Positions 47,201 through 57,465 of a stretch of DNA of 64,000 bases are shown piece by piece. The stretch comes from Rhynchospora pubera. Lineage: Eukaryota; Streptophyta; Magnoliopsida; Poales; Cyperaceae. Within the stretch, counting starts at the first letter, position 1. Every line of letters starts with the position of its first letter. The notes beneath the pieces were generated by a model. The model did not search any database and was not told where the DNA came from. It saw only the letters and a list, made by a program, of their open reading frames with translations. The stretch lies in NCBI GenBank assembly GCA_028095005.1, contig CM051459.1, forward strand, positions 128,443,657-128,507,656, written 5' to 3'. Made by a program: the position numbers and the translations under genes.

Positions 47201-48271
47201 ATTCTTGAGAGTAAGCTTGCATCCTAAACTAGTCTCCACACAAACATCTCCAATGCCAAAGATTTTGCAAACTCCATCATTTCCCATTCTAACAACACCA
47301 AAATCACCTTCCTTGTAGGAAGTGAACAAGTCACGTCTAGATGTGACATGGAATGAGGCGGCGGAATCAACCACCCAAGTGGAGTCTTGACTAGTAAGGT
47401 TCACAAAACCCTCATCACAAGCTATGAACACTTCATCATTTGTAACAATTGCGGTGGTACTTTCTTTCTCATCATCTTCTCTTCTTCCCCTAGATTGATC
47501 TCTTTTGGAGCCATCATTCTTGGCTTTCAACTTCCGGCATTCACTTCTCTTGTGGCCGGGCTTCTTGCAATAATAGCATGTAATCCCCTTTCTTGACTTA
47601 GACCTCCCCTTTGACTTATCCCTATCATCATCACCATAAGCATTCCTTTGAGTACTCCTTCCACGATTTTCGGTGACAAGAGCCGAAGACTCACTAGTGA
47701 TCCCCAACTCCTTACGCCTCAACTCCTCATTGAGCATGCTATCTTTAACCATGGCTAGGGTCACAACACCATCGGGTGCCGAATTGCTCAATGACACCAC
47801 TAAAGTCTCCCAACTATCGGGTAAGGAACTCAACAAAATCAATGCTTGCAACTCCTCATCCAACGCCATTTTTATGGTAGATAAACGGTTCACACAATCT
47901 TGGAACCGACTCAAATGATCCGACACCGAGGAACCTTCTTGGTATTTCATGTTTACCAACTTCCTAATATAGAAGGCCTTATTTTGAGCGGTCTTGCGCT
48001 CATACAAGCTTTCAAGCTTTTCCCACAACACCTTGGCATCGGTTTCGGATGAGATATGGTGATAGACGGAATCATCAACCCATTGTCTAATTATGGCTAT
48101 TGTCTTCCTATTAGACACTTTCCAAACATCATCGGTGGTAGTAGCGGGTTTGGTACCCGAAAGGGGTTCATATGCATCCTTGCAATACAACAAATCTTCC
48201 ATACGAGACTTCCAAATGGAGTAATTGGAAGATGTAAGCTTAACCATGGTACCACTATTACTCTCTTCCAT
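44294..48271 (-). CDS. Copia gag-pol polyprotein (TNT1-94-like), uninterrupted
   Basis: This is a single frame of about 1325 residues, taken from the Met at 48271 (MEESNSGTMVKLTSSNYSIW). The frame stays open 12 codons further upstream, but this start matches the usual gag beginning. Order of domains: gag with a CCHC zinc knuckle CYYCKKPGHKRSEC (232-245); aspartic protease with WVVDSAASFHV (Asp302); GAG-pre-integrase; integrase with FVDDHSRKLWAY and IRSDNGGEY; reverse transcriptase with LLYVDDMLVVG (YVDD at 1002-1005); and RNase H with YTDADWAGD, SWQSKLQKCIALSTTEAEYI and HIDLRYHWIRD. Integrase before reverse transcriptase is the copia order. There is no stop or frameshift, so it may be functional; expression cannot be judged. 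Closest in style to TNT1-type elements. Confidence 0.95.
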   Translation of the reverse strand: MEESNSGTMVKLTSSNYSIWKSRMEDLLYCKDAYEPLSGTKPATTTDDVWKVSNRKTIAIIRQWVDDSVYHHISSETDAKVLWEKLESLYERKTAQNKAFYIRKLVNMKYQEGSSVSDHLSRFQDCVNRLSTIKMALDEELQALILLSSLPDSWETLVVSLSNSAPDGVVTLAMVKDSMLNEELRRKELGITSESSALVTENRGRSTQRNAYGDDDRDKSKGRSKSRKGITCYYCKKPGHKRSECRKLKAKNDGSKRDQSRGRREDDEKESTTAIVTNDEVFIACDEGFVNLTSQDSTWVVDSAASFHVTSRRDLFTSYKEGDFGVVRMGNDGVCKIFGIGDVCVETSLGCKLTLKNVRHVPDMRLHLISVGALDDEGYQSCFLGGKWKLLKGHLVVARGTKSGSLYVTQVKVCGEVNAAECNSTDLWHLRLGHMSEKGIEILSKKKYVPIDVTSLTSCTHCLAGKQHRVAFKRNPTSKRPGVLDLVHTDLCSMGDRTLGGALYFVTFVDDHSRKLWAYSLKTKDQVLEVFKQWIVEVERETGRKLKCIRSDNGGEYRGPFELFCKTNGIKLEKTVPKTPQQNGVAERMNRTICERIRCMLSHSKLSKGFWGEALNTAVHLINRSPSHALDGDIPERVWKGKDISYDHLRVFGCRAFVHIPKDERSKLDSKTKECVFLGYGNGEFGYRLWDPIEKKLVRSRDVVFFEQETIENLSNLDKAKTASSSHVDLTPISRNNLRTETNHPNPSQSTETNVPQNEANDSQTETSSSDSSQVQELRRSSRERRANTRYSSNEFVLLVDGGEPECYEEAMLSEHKNKWLEAMQDEMKSLHENNTFELVKLPKGKKVLKNKWVYRVKSEGQEAKPRYKARLVVKGFDQKKGIDFEEIFSPVVKMSSIRVVLGLAASLNLEIEQLDVKTAFLHGDLEEELYMKQPEGFVTKGQEHLVCKLRRSLYGLKQAPRNWYKRFESFMCDNNFERTISDNCVFVKKFSNGDFIILLLYVDDMLVVGRDLEKIKELKESLGKEFAMKDLGSAKQILGMKITRDRGEHKLWLSQEKYIEKVLERFNMSKCKPVSSPLANHFRLSRNGCPKSGKEKEEMRDVPYASVVGSLMYAMVCTRPDIAQAVGVVSRFLSNPGKEHWNAVKWILRYLRGTTNRCLCFGGKNPTLVAYTDADWAGDIDSRKSTSGYLVCFGNGAVSWQSKLQKCIALSTTEAEYIAITEACKEVIWLKKFLHELGVRQERYVLFCDSQSAIHLSKNPTFHSKSKHIDLRYHWIRDVLEKKKLALEKIHTSENGSDMLTKPVPSLKLEACCEKAGLVDGCAP

Positions 48272-48492
48272 TTTAGACACAAACCCTAAATCCCAAATGC
48301 AATACACCGGTCAAAGAGAACTTCACCTCAATACGGCGGAGTAACGGCCACTCGCGACTCGACGGCAACAACCCGATCGAGGTCGGAAACGGAGGTGATC
48401 AACGGCTGCGGCTCGGCAGCGGCTAGGGTTTGACGGCGGTGACTCGACGGCTAGGGTTTCCGCAACAGCGACTTAGCGGCGACGAACCTCGC

Positions 48493-48504
48493 GCTCTGAT
48501 ACCA
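48493..48504 (-). other. Primer-binding site of the copia element
   Basis: TGGTATCAGAGC on the minus strand, two bases from the 5' LTR end, complementary to initiator tRNA-Met. Confidence 0.9.
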
Positions 48505-48506
48505 GT

Positions 48507-48778
48507 TGTTGAGAGTATGGAGGAGAGGGAGAGGTACCGATCGGTACAGAGAGATTAAAGAGAGAGAGAGGGAGTGGATTTCAGTTTCGCACAGAGGGGA
48601 CTCACGCACAGACAGAGAAGAAAATGTTTTTGGTGGGGAGCAAAAGCCAGCTCCAATTTTCTCATTCTTTGTTTTTATTAAACCAAAGGTAATTTACACA
48701 ATCAACCCTATAAAATTAAATTATTACAAGGGTATAAAAGAAAGAGAAACATAGGCTACAATGAGGAGGGACCCAACA
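48507..48778 (-). repeat. 5' LTR of the copia element
   Basis: 272 bp. It should hold the element's promoter, reading toward lower coordinates. Confidence 0.93.
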
Positions 48779-49022
48779 CATTTTACAGACACCACAGGGC
48801 TTCCTTCGGAGACCCATTTTCTCTTAATTGTACCAACAAAAGAAAAAAAAAAAGGAAAATTACAAACAATCTTTTGAAGCACCATATTTACAACTTCACT
48901 CGTGTGGCATTAGCCCCTCGGCCCCCTCTTGGCAGTAGTAATATAAATTGTATAATATACTAATGAAAACATAAACCACTAAACATGCAGTATGATAAGC
49001 CTGTGAGCTTATCTACTTGGAA

Positions 49023-49226
49023 TCACCAGTAATACCTCTTGAAATGATCACTGTTTGAAGAGCCAAGCAGTACTTCAGAAAGAAGGATCTGACTAGACTC
49101 GGCATGATCGAAGGGTACATGCGAAGGCGGAGGCGATTTGTTGTAGAACGGATTCCCAATCGGGGTTTGGCCGCCATTGCTGAAGTGGATTATAGCTCTG
49201 TATATGAAGGGGATGAGACCTTCCAT
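49023..49226 (-). CDS. Small conserved plant protein (MEGLIPFIYRAI type), unknown function
   Basis: An intronless frame of 67 residues beginning MEGLIPFIYRAI. The frame extends 11 codons upstream, but MEGLIP is the usual start of a family of short plant proteins of this kind. It has a hydrophobic start, a Ser/Pro-rich middle (PSHVPFDHAESSQILLSEVL) and ends HFKRYYW. No catalytic motif, signal peptide or clear membrane span is visible, and I give no function. The copia element sits about 245 bp downstream of its stop. Confidence rests on the family-like start and an intact frame. Confidence 0.6.
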   Translation of the reverse strand: MEGLIPFIYRAIIHFSNGGQTPIGNPFYNKSPPPSHVPFDHAESSQILLSEVLLGSSNSDHFKRYYW

Positions 49227-49299
49227 TGATTTTAGATTATGAATTTTGGAGGGAAGCAATCAAGCAATGTTTTCTGAGGTTTTTTGTTGGAAGGGACCG

Positions 49300-49709
49300 A
49301 TATTTAATTGGAATGTAGAAGGGAAGTTGTACCAAGCGTAGGGTGGGAACTAGAATAAGAGAAGGAAATGCTAGGCGACTAATTTAATTGTCCCATAGCT
49401 TGTGTTGATTGATCTGGCACATAGATCAATTATTACGTTTGTAAGTTTATGAGATATCCATTTGTATCACAAAATCGCCGATGTGATGTGGCATTTGATA
49501 TTATTTTTTATTGAAACAAAACTTAATGCTGGCTTGCTCTTTTATACGTGGAATATTTCATGTGCCAGCGGATCCAAGCTTAATTTAATTTTACAGCATT
49601 TCAAATTTTACAATATTTGATTAAGTCTAATAAAATAGTTTGTACTTTATGCAAAACTTTAGAGAAAGAAACATAAATCTACATTAGAGCATTTTTATTT
49701 CAGAACTTA
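49300..49709. other. Intergenic, 5' side of the small MEGLIP protein gene
   Basis: Probable promoter of the minus-strand small gene plus AT-rich sequence. No element with clear ends is seen. Confidence 0.4.
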
Positions 49710-49712
49710 TAA

Positions 49713-49972
49713 GTGCCATCGGCAAATATACCATCTCAGCCATCGCTAAATACAAAGTGAACATATACAACAAATAAGTTGAACATATAGACGATCTAAG
49801 TGAATACTAAAAAACAAATAAGTGTTGTCATCACTTGTTCAGAAGTTTATATGCATATTCAACTTATTTGTTTGTATGTGTTCACTTAGATTGTCTATAT
49901 GTTCACTTTGTTTGCTGTATATGTTCATTTTATATTTAGCGATGGCAGGAATGGCAAAATTGCACATGGCAG
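49713..49972. mobile_element. Hairpin MITE with TAA target duplication
   Basis: Flanked by TAA (49710-49712 and 49973-49975). The arms GTGCCATCGGCAAAT...GCCATCGCTAAATA and, inverted, CTGCCATGTGCAAT...GCCATCGCTAAATA run inward for about 90 bp, through GTGAACATATACA. The 260-bp element could fold on itself almost fully. TAA suggests PIF/Harbinger origin. Confidence 0.8.
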
Positions 49973-49975
49973 TAA

Positions 49976-52915
49976 TCAATTGCCTTTTTATTTAAATATA
50001 CATTTGTTAAAATTATCATGACCGGAATGTAATTGTGATAAGTTAGGGGGACTCTATGAAAAGTTGAAAACTAAAGATGAAAAGATGTGGAGATGTGGCC
50101 GTGTGGAGCGCGTTTTCTGTATGACAAAGGATATTCTATGAATTAAAAAATTGTAGATATCGTGTACCGACTGTTGTACCTTCTGCAATCTTATGATTCG
50201 GCCCGCTACACCTTAACCGTCTGCCGCAGAAGATCCGACATTTTATGATTTCTCTGCGATCCCGCCGCATCAGTATAATATGATGTGTTCGTTCTTCAAA
50301 AAAAAAAAAAAAAAAATTACGAGCGTTTTTGTATAGTTGTGTGCTGCAATTTATCGACTTTCATACAAAGAGGATAATACAGCCTGGCAGAACAAATTAA
50401 AGGTGTTAAAAAGTGACTTGGTCCACTATACAACTTGATATCGCCATAAAATTTGAAATAAGTGAATGAAAATAATCAAATAAATTGCTTCAGCTTCTTG
50501 CAGAACAAGATTTGAATAGTAAATAAATAGCCATTTTGACTTTTGAGTACGACTAAAAGGTTAGGTTTTGAAACAACATCTCACGCATATTTTTCCGAAA
50601 CGCGACAAACTAATTGTGCTTGTCCTTTAGAAAAAAAATGCTTACAGTATTTTGAAAATGTGAAATAAAAAAAAAGAAAAATATTCATGGTGTGGTGAAA
50701 AAATCTCAGCGATATACGAAATTTTCAGTTGAAATGAAAATATTCACTGAAAATGAGAAAAAAAATTCCGGGGTTTCAAGGACTAGACAGTAGACTCAAT
50801 GGGGATGGACGGATGGTATTATCATTAAAAATGATGTTTTCTAGTAGTTTCGGTTAGCAATATACGAAATAGCGTTTAATAAATTATATTAGACGAATAC
50901 ATTGGAAGAGTGTTAAAAAAACGTTAGTTAGAAAATCAATGAAATAGTGTTATGAAAAAAAATTAATAACAATATACTATAATTATATAAAAAATTGAAT
51001 TACGAAAGAAGTACACTTCTAACACTATTCTGAATAAAAATTTTATTTTACAATAATTTTTATAAAAAAAAGAATTGTTAATTAGAACCATCAATAGAAG
51101 ACTTAAAACTGTCATTTTATTACAAACAAAAGCTCACTGTTAAAATGTGAACGGCGAGATGCGCAAGTAATTACCTAATATATTTGACATACACAGTCGG
51201 TTTTTGTCTTTTATATTGGATGTATGTTGCTTTGTGCCTTTCAATTGACTTAAGTACGTATGATGGGATAATCACAATAATATTATTCTTGGCTTTGACT
51301 TGAAAGTACGTATGATTGGATAAGCACAAGTGATATTATTCTTGTCTTTTTTGTTGGTTGATTGTGCTTAAAAATATTATGTTCAAGTTGTAACTATGTT
51401 CCGCATTTGCTTTATCCAAAAGGCTAAACTAAAAGCTTGATATATGTTATGCTAACTACAACCCTATATTCAAAGTAAGAAAAAAAAAACATTTCTTAAG
51501 CTAAAAAAAAGACTTGCAAGTAATGCAATAACCAAATAATTTTTAAGGCCGGTGTGAGTTTTTCTTGTCTCAAGTGTACAATCTGTGGTGGGTGGGATTT
51601 TTGTAGGCTTTCGGGCTTTCTAATGTATTGAAAATAGTGAAGTTGAAAATTTTCCATCCATAACTAACCAAAATCATTATTAAATAGTTCAAATTATTTC
51701 TAATTATCACTTGAATCACGAGCTAATACTTAATTACCAGCGTGAGGACATCCAGAAAACGCGAGGCAGGATTTCCCCTGACTAAAGTAAACACTTTAAG
51801 CTTCTTAAATTATATATGATGTAGGGCGTTCAAACAAAATGCTATAGAAACCAAATAAATTGTACTCGATTTTTGAAAAAAAAAAATGGTTCGGAGAAGA
51901 GGCAATGTTTGTCAGGCTTTTGGGCAATTTTTTTAAAAAACATAAGGAAAATAATACACTAATACTGTAATTTATGAAACTGATATTATGGTTTTATTTG
52001 TTTTTATATAGGAAACAGTAGTGATAATGTATTAATTTTCTGGAGCTATGTTATTTTTCTTTATATAAACAACATAAATTTATGGCTTTATGGTGACAAT
52101 TATAGATCGAGAGAAAGCTTGGAAAGATTAATAACATTAGAATAGTTTATTATATATCTTATTAAAAAAAAAAGAAATCAACCATCATACTAGCTTTACC
52201 GAAAATATTTTTTGGATTAGGATTACCGAAATTTCCTGATTGTAAGATACCATAAAGATGAGCTTAATTTTTGTGAAAACCTGGGTAGACAAGTGGAAAG
52301 TATTCACATATCCGAAATGAAATTGTATGGTAAACTCTCCGGACCTATTAACAGTCCTCAGACAGTCAGACCAATGCGAGAGATCAAGATCGAGTCATGG
52401 AGAGGTGTTTGAGTGAGGTAACAGTACTGTAAAAGAAGAGAAACATGTCACATGTTTCAATATCAATGCGAGGGATCCAACCAGCAACTTTCTCAAAGTT
52501 TGTACCAAAGTGAAAATATGCACAGTGAAAAATGATAACGATAATGGAAAATAGATGCAGAACCAAATCTTCTATCCACAGCTCTAAAGAAGAACTAAAT
52601 TAATATGGGAAATTGTTGATACTTTATGATCTTTAAGACAACTTTCATCATTTAATTATAAGACAAAAATACGAGAAGCTACAAGTGCTTCATATGTTAG
52701 CTGAACCGCTTAATTAAAATTAAACTTAACACCCTGCTCCACAATCTGGTGGGAAAAAGAAAGGGAAGGGGTGGGAAGAGAAGAGTACACTGAACACCCT
52801 AAATTTGGGTGTAATTACAAGTGTACCTCTCTTTTTGTTTTTACATAAGAGTTAAATTTCATTCTTTTTCATTCTCCTTGATTTTCCTTCAAATTTAAAT
52901 TTCTAGAACAGAATA
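49976..52915. other. Long AT-rich region without a recognisable gene
   Basis: I found no coding exon, RNA gene or complete transposon. Noted items are an A run at 50299-50318 after CG-richer sequence (50160-50298) that could be the tail of an old retroposed sequence, and a local duplication at 51245-51350. Confidence 0.5.
51245..51350. repeat. Short local tandem duplication
   Basis: TTGACTT..AGTACGTATGAT.GGATAA.CACAA..ATATTATTCTTG.CTTT occurs twice, head to tail, with a unit of about 53 bp and several differences. Confidence 0.7.
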
Positions 52916-52929
52916 ATGGTCTGGGCAGT

Positions 52930-53160
52930 TCACCTTCTCCCTCATTCTCTCACATTCACCCTTTTAGGAGCAGACCCTAAAAGAGCATTGACTGGCAACC
53001 AATATGAAAACACCCCATTTTACAGCTGGTCAGAAACAGGCTATATTAAACAAAGAGAAGTCATTACCATATTGTTCAATCCGGCAGTGATGAATGGAGC
53101 ATTGGAGCCTGACAAGGTGGGCTCCACCTCAATATCGATGTAATCTGGCTCTGGCAATGT
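52930..53160 (-). pseudogene. Possible gene scrap, minus strand
   Basis: Read on the minus strand from about 53160, an open stretch carries FTLPEPDYIDIEVEPTLSGS and then NAPFITAGLNN before a possible GT donor. The DYIDIEV motif recalls plant membrane-associated kinase regulators, but the match is short and no flanking exon was found. It may be a captured or decayed exon, or chance. Confidence 0.2.
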
Positions 53161-53702
53161 AAAAGTTTCGTACCTATTTCTCTTACAATGTATCTCAGAT
53201 ATTAACAGAAAATAATAGAAAAAGTATGTGTGTGTGTAGAGGACGTCATATGCACCAAGTTGGTGCTGAACCTCCTTAAATTCTCGTGTCTCTTGTATCT
53301 ATTTGTGTGATTTATTTGTACTGAGATTATCGTGTTGATTAGCCCTAAGGGGCACGGTTCTTGTGCAGTTGCAGATGGATTGTGCCTCCTCAAATTTAAA
53401 ATCTAACTTCCGCTGCGTAGATGCTCGAATTCTTAACATATAGAAGATAAAAGCTGTCAGATCCCCATTCAAAAGTCAACTTACTCGCAAGGCAAACAGT
53501 GGATTTGAAATAGACTCACTATACAAACGCATACATTGAGATAGATTTAAGAAGTAAAATAAGAATCTTTCTTCAAAAACTTAAATGTCATTTTAAGGAG
53601 CCTTGAAAGTTGGTGATAAAGGGTTGTAAAAACATTTGACACACTAATCTGCCTAGAATAGTATTTATTGTCTTTTTAAGAATTAATAATATGAATATTC
53701 TT

Positions 53703-53960
53703 TTAATCAGTTCGAGGCTTCAGGCGCCAATCAATTATGTTCGTCACGATAATGACAAACTTCATTTTCAAAGTCACAAGTGTGAGGCATCCGGAGATAA
53801 CTTCTTTGATGTAATCAGCATCACAGTTACATTGAGCAAAGACAAGACGCACAATATCAGATTTAATCTCAGAAGAACAAACAAAGTGCATATACTCAGG
53901 CGAGTCACAATCATAGACGACCGTGATAATGACAAACTTCATTTTCAAAGTCACTCCCGA
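53703..53960 (-). pseudogene. Possible exon scrap between two copies of a 32-bp repeat
   Basis: A minus-strand frame contains DSPEYMHFVCSSEIKSDIV and FAQCNCDADYIKEVISGC, which look protein-like in composition. It is flanked by two copies of a ~32-bp repeat (53748-53779 and 53923-53954, both containing ATAATGACAAACTTCATTTT). I do not recognise the family, and no splice or start context supports a gene. Confidence 0.2.
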
Positions 53961-54280
53961 TTATGCTTCTTCGATTCACCTTCATTCCCTCAATTTTTCT
54001 CAAGACGACAAATTGAGTAAAGAAGGTAGAGGTGACGAGGCAACGAAGGAGATAGTTGCGAGAAGGGAGAGGCTGACGTCGGAGAGAAAAGATAACGGAA
54101 TGAACTAGTACTCACATCTCCTGTCTAGGTTTTTTACAAATTGTGCGGAGGAGAAGGGGATGGAGGAGATACACATGTTTTGTACAAACGGAAGAAGAAG
54201 GGGGGGAGGCAGAAGAATAAACAGGCACTAACGGAAAAATTCCATTCTCTATACATAAAGACGGGATGTACTCCAAATTA

Positions 54281-54297
54281 GGGGGGGGGGGGGGGGG
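54281..54297. repeat. Poly(G) tract of 17
   Basis: An uninterrupted run of 17 G, immediately beside the left limit of the duplicated F-box segment (the similarity to 61889 onward starts right after it). Confidence 0.9.
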
Positions 54298-56613
54298 ACT
54301 TTATGATCCTAAGTCATTCATTTCATCCAAGTTGGTTACATTCTGCAATACAGAAAACTAGACCAACCTCCGCATGTTACCAAATTGGACTCATCAAACT
54401 CAAACACACGGAATACACTTGCATCAACAAACGAAATGTGCATTAATTGAAAGGAAACATAAACTTGATTTCATTTAAGGTCTGAAACGACAACCAGCAC
54501 CTCATTCAATCCCAGTGTACTCAGCTTCACACGCTCTACTAATTCTGGCACACCATCAGATGTAGTGCAAATTATCTCTACCTTCTTAAGGCATTTGCAG
54601 GGAAACCGTTCAATCTTTTCTCTTGAATTTTGACCATGGTCTCCATTTACCTTTTCAAACAACAATAATAATTTAATTTAGCTGAATCACAAAGGAGAGA
54701 ACAAATTGAAAAAAGTTCAAATGTTAGAAATCAATTACCTCGCAACATTCCCCTGCTCCGCGTAATTGAGTTCCATGAAATAGAGTCAGAGTCTCCAACT
54801 TGGGTGTATGTTCAAGGAGAGAAGACAAAAAACCGAAAGCACAATTCATGCAGCAGTTGCCAAGGGTAAGCTTCCTCAGCTTGTCAAATATCAGAGGCTT
54901 TTGTAATGCCTTTTCTAATACATCCTATATGAAGAGACAACTAGAAGTTTAGCAATATTTAATAAGAAAAGTATAAGTAATCTGAAAAGACAGTAAACTT
55001 TATCCTCAATCACAAATTGGACACTGTACTTTATTTTATCCCTTTCGTGCCACTAAACTTTTCATCTTTCCCAAATGGATTATTACTTTTACTATTTAAC
55101 CATAAAAGCAAGCAAATTGCTTATGTTAACATCTTTTATGAAATGGACATCTTCTGCGGTATGGACAGATTTTGATAGCAAGAAAACATACAGTTTTCTC
55201 TGAGGTGTACATCTTTTATGATGTACAACTTTTATATACAAACATATTTATTCCTTGAAAATGAAATTGGACATCCTGTACTTAAAAAGCAATGAGGAAC
55301 TTTTCTAATTGATTTTCCAGCCAAATGATATTATATATCTTTTACATGATCATTTTGATTAACATCAAACACTGGATCTGACATAAAGCTGCCCTGGAAT
55401 TGCAGCCAATCTGTGCCAATTTAGCAACCCTCAAGGCAATTATCACATTCAACTCAAAATTAAAACACAGACTCTTTGCAATTTCTTCTTCATTTTACTG
55501 CACAACAATGTTAAATACTTAAATATGATTCATTCAAAGAAAAATCATAATAGTTAAGTTATAGCCACATACCATTAAAGAAGAGCTCATAAATTCAGGA
55601 AACTCAACATTGGCAAGACTGCAATCACCATCATACTTCAGTTCCTCTACTAAATCAAGATAGATGATACTTGCCTCGGTCAACTTGTGCATTTTATTAG
55701 AACTAATGCAATCGATTGTTACATCAGAAAGGTACAAGTACTCAAGCCCAGGAATCATACGCGGAATATCTAGGTTGTACAAAAAGCAACAGGTGAGGCT
55801 GAGACGCTTCAGATTGCCAAAGAAAACATCTCTTGTTGCAATTGAACAATAATATGCATACAGACACTCAAGCACAGGGCAACCATTGACAAACTTTTCC
55901 ATGTAATCTCCATCGATGGTAATAAAAGATAGATCTAACCTCTTTAACTTAGGTAAGTTAACTTTCTTAGGTAAGTTCACTTTCCTAGGTCGAACTTCAA
56001 TGAGTTTATCACGATCCACTACCTCTAAGCTCAGGTCCAACTCCTCTAACGAGTCACAGACGAAAAGCGAGTCAGGGACTCTCAAGTAATCATAATTCGA
56101 CAAGGCTAATTGAAGCTTCTTTATTTTGTGCTCCACTGCTATTCTTATCCACTTACTGGCAAAATAAAAGATGTCAATGCCAATGCCACTATAGAAATCA
56201 CCATCATCAAGGCAGCAGCTCAGATTGAGCACATCTAACGTAGTTGCTCTATCAATTGAGAGGAGAAACGAGGTTACAAATTTCAGGAACCTCTTATGAG
56301 ATTCTTTAGAGGATTGGGTGGAGAATGCTGCATAGTCAAAGTGTAAGCAGGGGACAGAGGCCCAGAGGTTTCGCCATCTTTCTGACAGTATGCACGTTTG
56401 TACAACCTCTCTGGCATCAAGAGAGGAAAGGATTTTGAGGCGCAGAGCATCAGGTAAGTCACTCAGCCTATCAGGTCCCACGTAGGGAACCGCTTCCTCT
56501 GCGGCATTTTGTCGAACAGGTTGCGTGAGTGTCGTCATGGATTGAGTGAACCCTCGGAGGCGGGTGGAACCTTGACTGTGGTGGGGAGGTAAGGTGTGAA
56601 CCCCCGAAATCAA
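54298..56613. repeat. Segmental tandem duplication, copy 1
   Basis: Similarity to 61889-64000 covers the 3' flank, all exons and the introns of the F-box gene, including the long first intron. The two copies are in the same orientation, about 7.6 kb apart start to start. Confidence 0.85.
54471..56613 (-). CDS. F-box/LRR protein, tandem copy 1, 3 exons
   Basis: Minus-strand exons 55573-56613, 54739-54924 and 54471-54650 join in frame to 468 residues from the first ATG. A later ATG at 56538 would give 443. The F-box is DRLSDLPDALRLKILSSLDA through ILSERWRNLWASVPCLHF. Leucine-rich repeats follow: SLFVCDSLEELDLSLEVV, LPKLKRLDLSFITIDGDYME, NGCPVLECLYAYYCSI and IPGLEYLYLSDVTID. Exon 2 adds FDKLRKLTLGNCCMNCAFGF, and exon 3 an FBD-like end (KIERFPCKCLKKVEIICTTS). 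Plant F-box/LRR proteins bind SKP1 in SCF ubiquitin ligases and select targets through the repeats; this one's target is unknown. It holds an in-frame micro-duplication KVNLPKKVNLPK that the second copy lacks. Confidence 0.88.
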
Positions 56614-56910
56614 AGTGAGGCTGAGCGGGATTAACTCAACTGTTTGTAAAATCAGTCACTCTCTCACCTCGTCGCATCTCCCTTCATCCTCGATCTGGAG
56701 CGAGTAACAGCACAGGGAGGCAGTTGAAAGTTTCATCCTCCGTCACCTCACCCCGTCTCCCTCCCAAATCTGGTTCTGGAGCACAGAGGAGGCGATAGCA
56801 CAAGCTGAAAAAAGGTGATGGATGGAACTCTGAGAGAGAGAGAGAGAGAGAGAGGGTTGGTTTGCTCAATTTCTCTGGAACTGAGTGAGTGGACCGATGA
56901 TTTGGGCAAC
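56614..56910. other. 5' flank of F-box copy 1 with a (GA)n run
   Basis: Probable promoter and 5' UTR of the minus-strand F-box gene. A (GA)n microsatellite is at about 56831-56853. No TATA box was assigned. Confidence 0.5.
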
Positions 56911-56911
56911 A

Positions 56912-57465
56912 CTAGGGCTGAAGGTTATTTTATATCGTATCCGTTAAAATTTTTTTTATCCGTATCCTACTCGTAACCGTTAAAAATAATTTTATCCGTA
57001 TCTTATCTGTACTCATTAAGAATTAATGGTATGGTACGATAACGATAAAAAATAAATATAATAACGATAAAATCTGTACACTTTGTATAAATAAATTATA
57101 TCAATAAGTATATTAATAAAGTGCAACAATGATAGCGAATATTTGAAATTTTTTTTTATTTTTTTCGTACACTGAATGGAAAGAATTATAGATCTTAAAT
57201 AAAATCTACCAATATTGTTTACCAATCAAGCAATATAAGATGCCATATGTATCATGTAATTGTATCTTTTTAATTGTGGCAATTATCCGTTATGAAAACA
57301 GGTACGAAATAGTTTTTATCCGTACTCGTACCTGTTAAATTAACGAAAAAATTTTCTTGTCCATATCCGTACCCATTAACGAAAATAAAATTTTACCTAT
57401 ATTCATCTTATACGGTATGGTACGACTTAGATAAATGAGTAAACGAATTTCATTTACAGCCTTAG
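56912..57465. mobile_element. Probable hAT-like MITE, decayed
   Basis: The left end is TAGGGCTGAAGG and the inverted right end reads CTAAGGCTGTAAATG. Repeated ATCCGTATCC / GGTACGATAACGATAAAA words occur in both orientations inside. No confident 8-bp duplication; limits approximate. Confidence 0.45.

Larger units (their letters stand above)
44006..48778 (-). mobile_element. Complete Ty1/copia LTR retrotransposon
   Basis: Two 272-bp LTRs (44006-44277 and 48507-48778), TGTTGAGAG...GACCCAACA, are flanked by the 5-bp duplication CATTT (44001-44005 and 48779-48783). On the minus strand TGGTATCAGAGC (48493-48504) is the tRNA-Met primer site, and a purine-rich GGGAGGAGGAGTT tract precedes the 3' LTR. 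The LTRs differ at about two positions. With one uninterrupted polyprotein it has every part an autonomous copia element needs. Confidence 0.95.

Noticed and set aside
50160..50318. Sequence ending in an A run, considered as a SINE
   Set aside because: No Pol III A/B boxes and no target duplication could be found.
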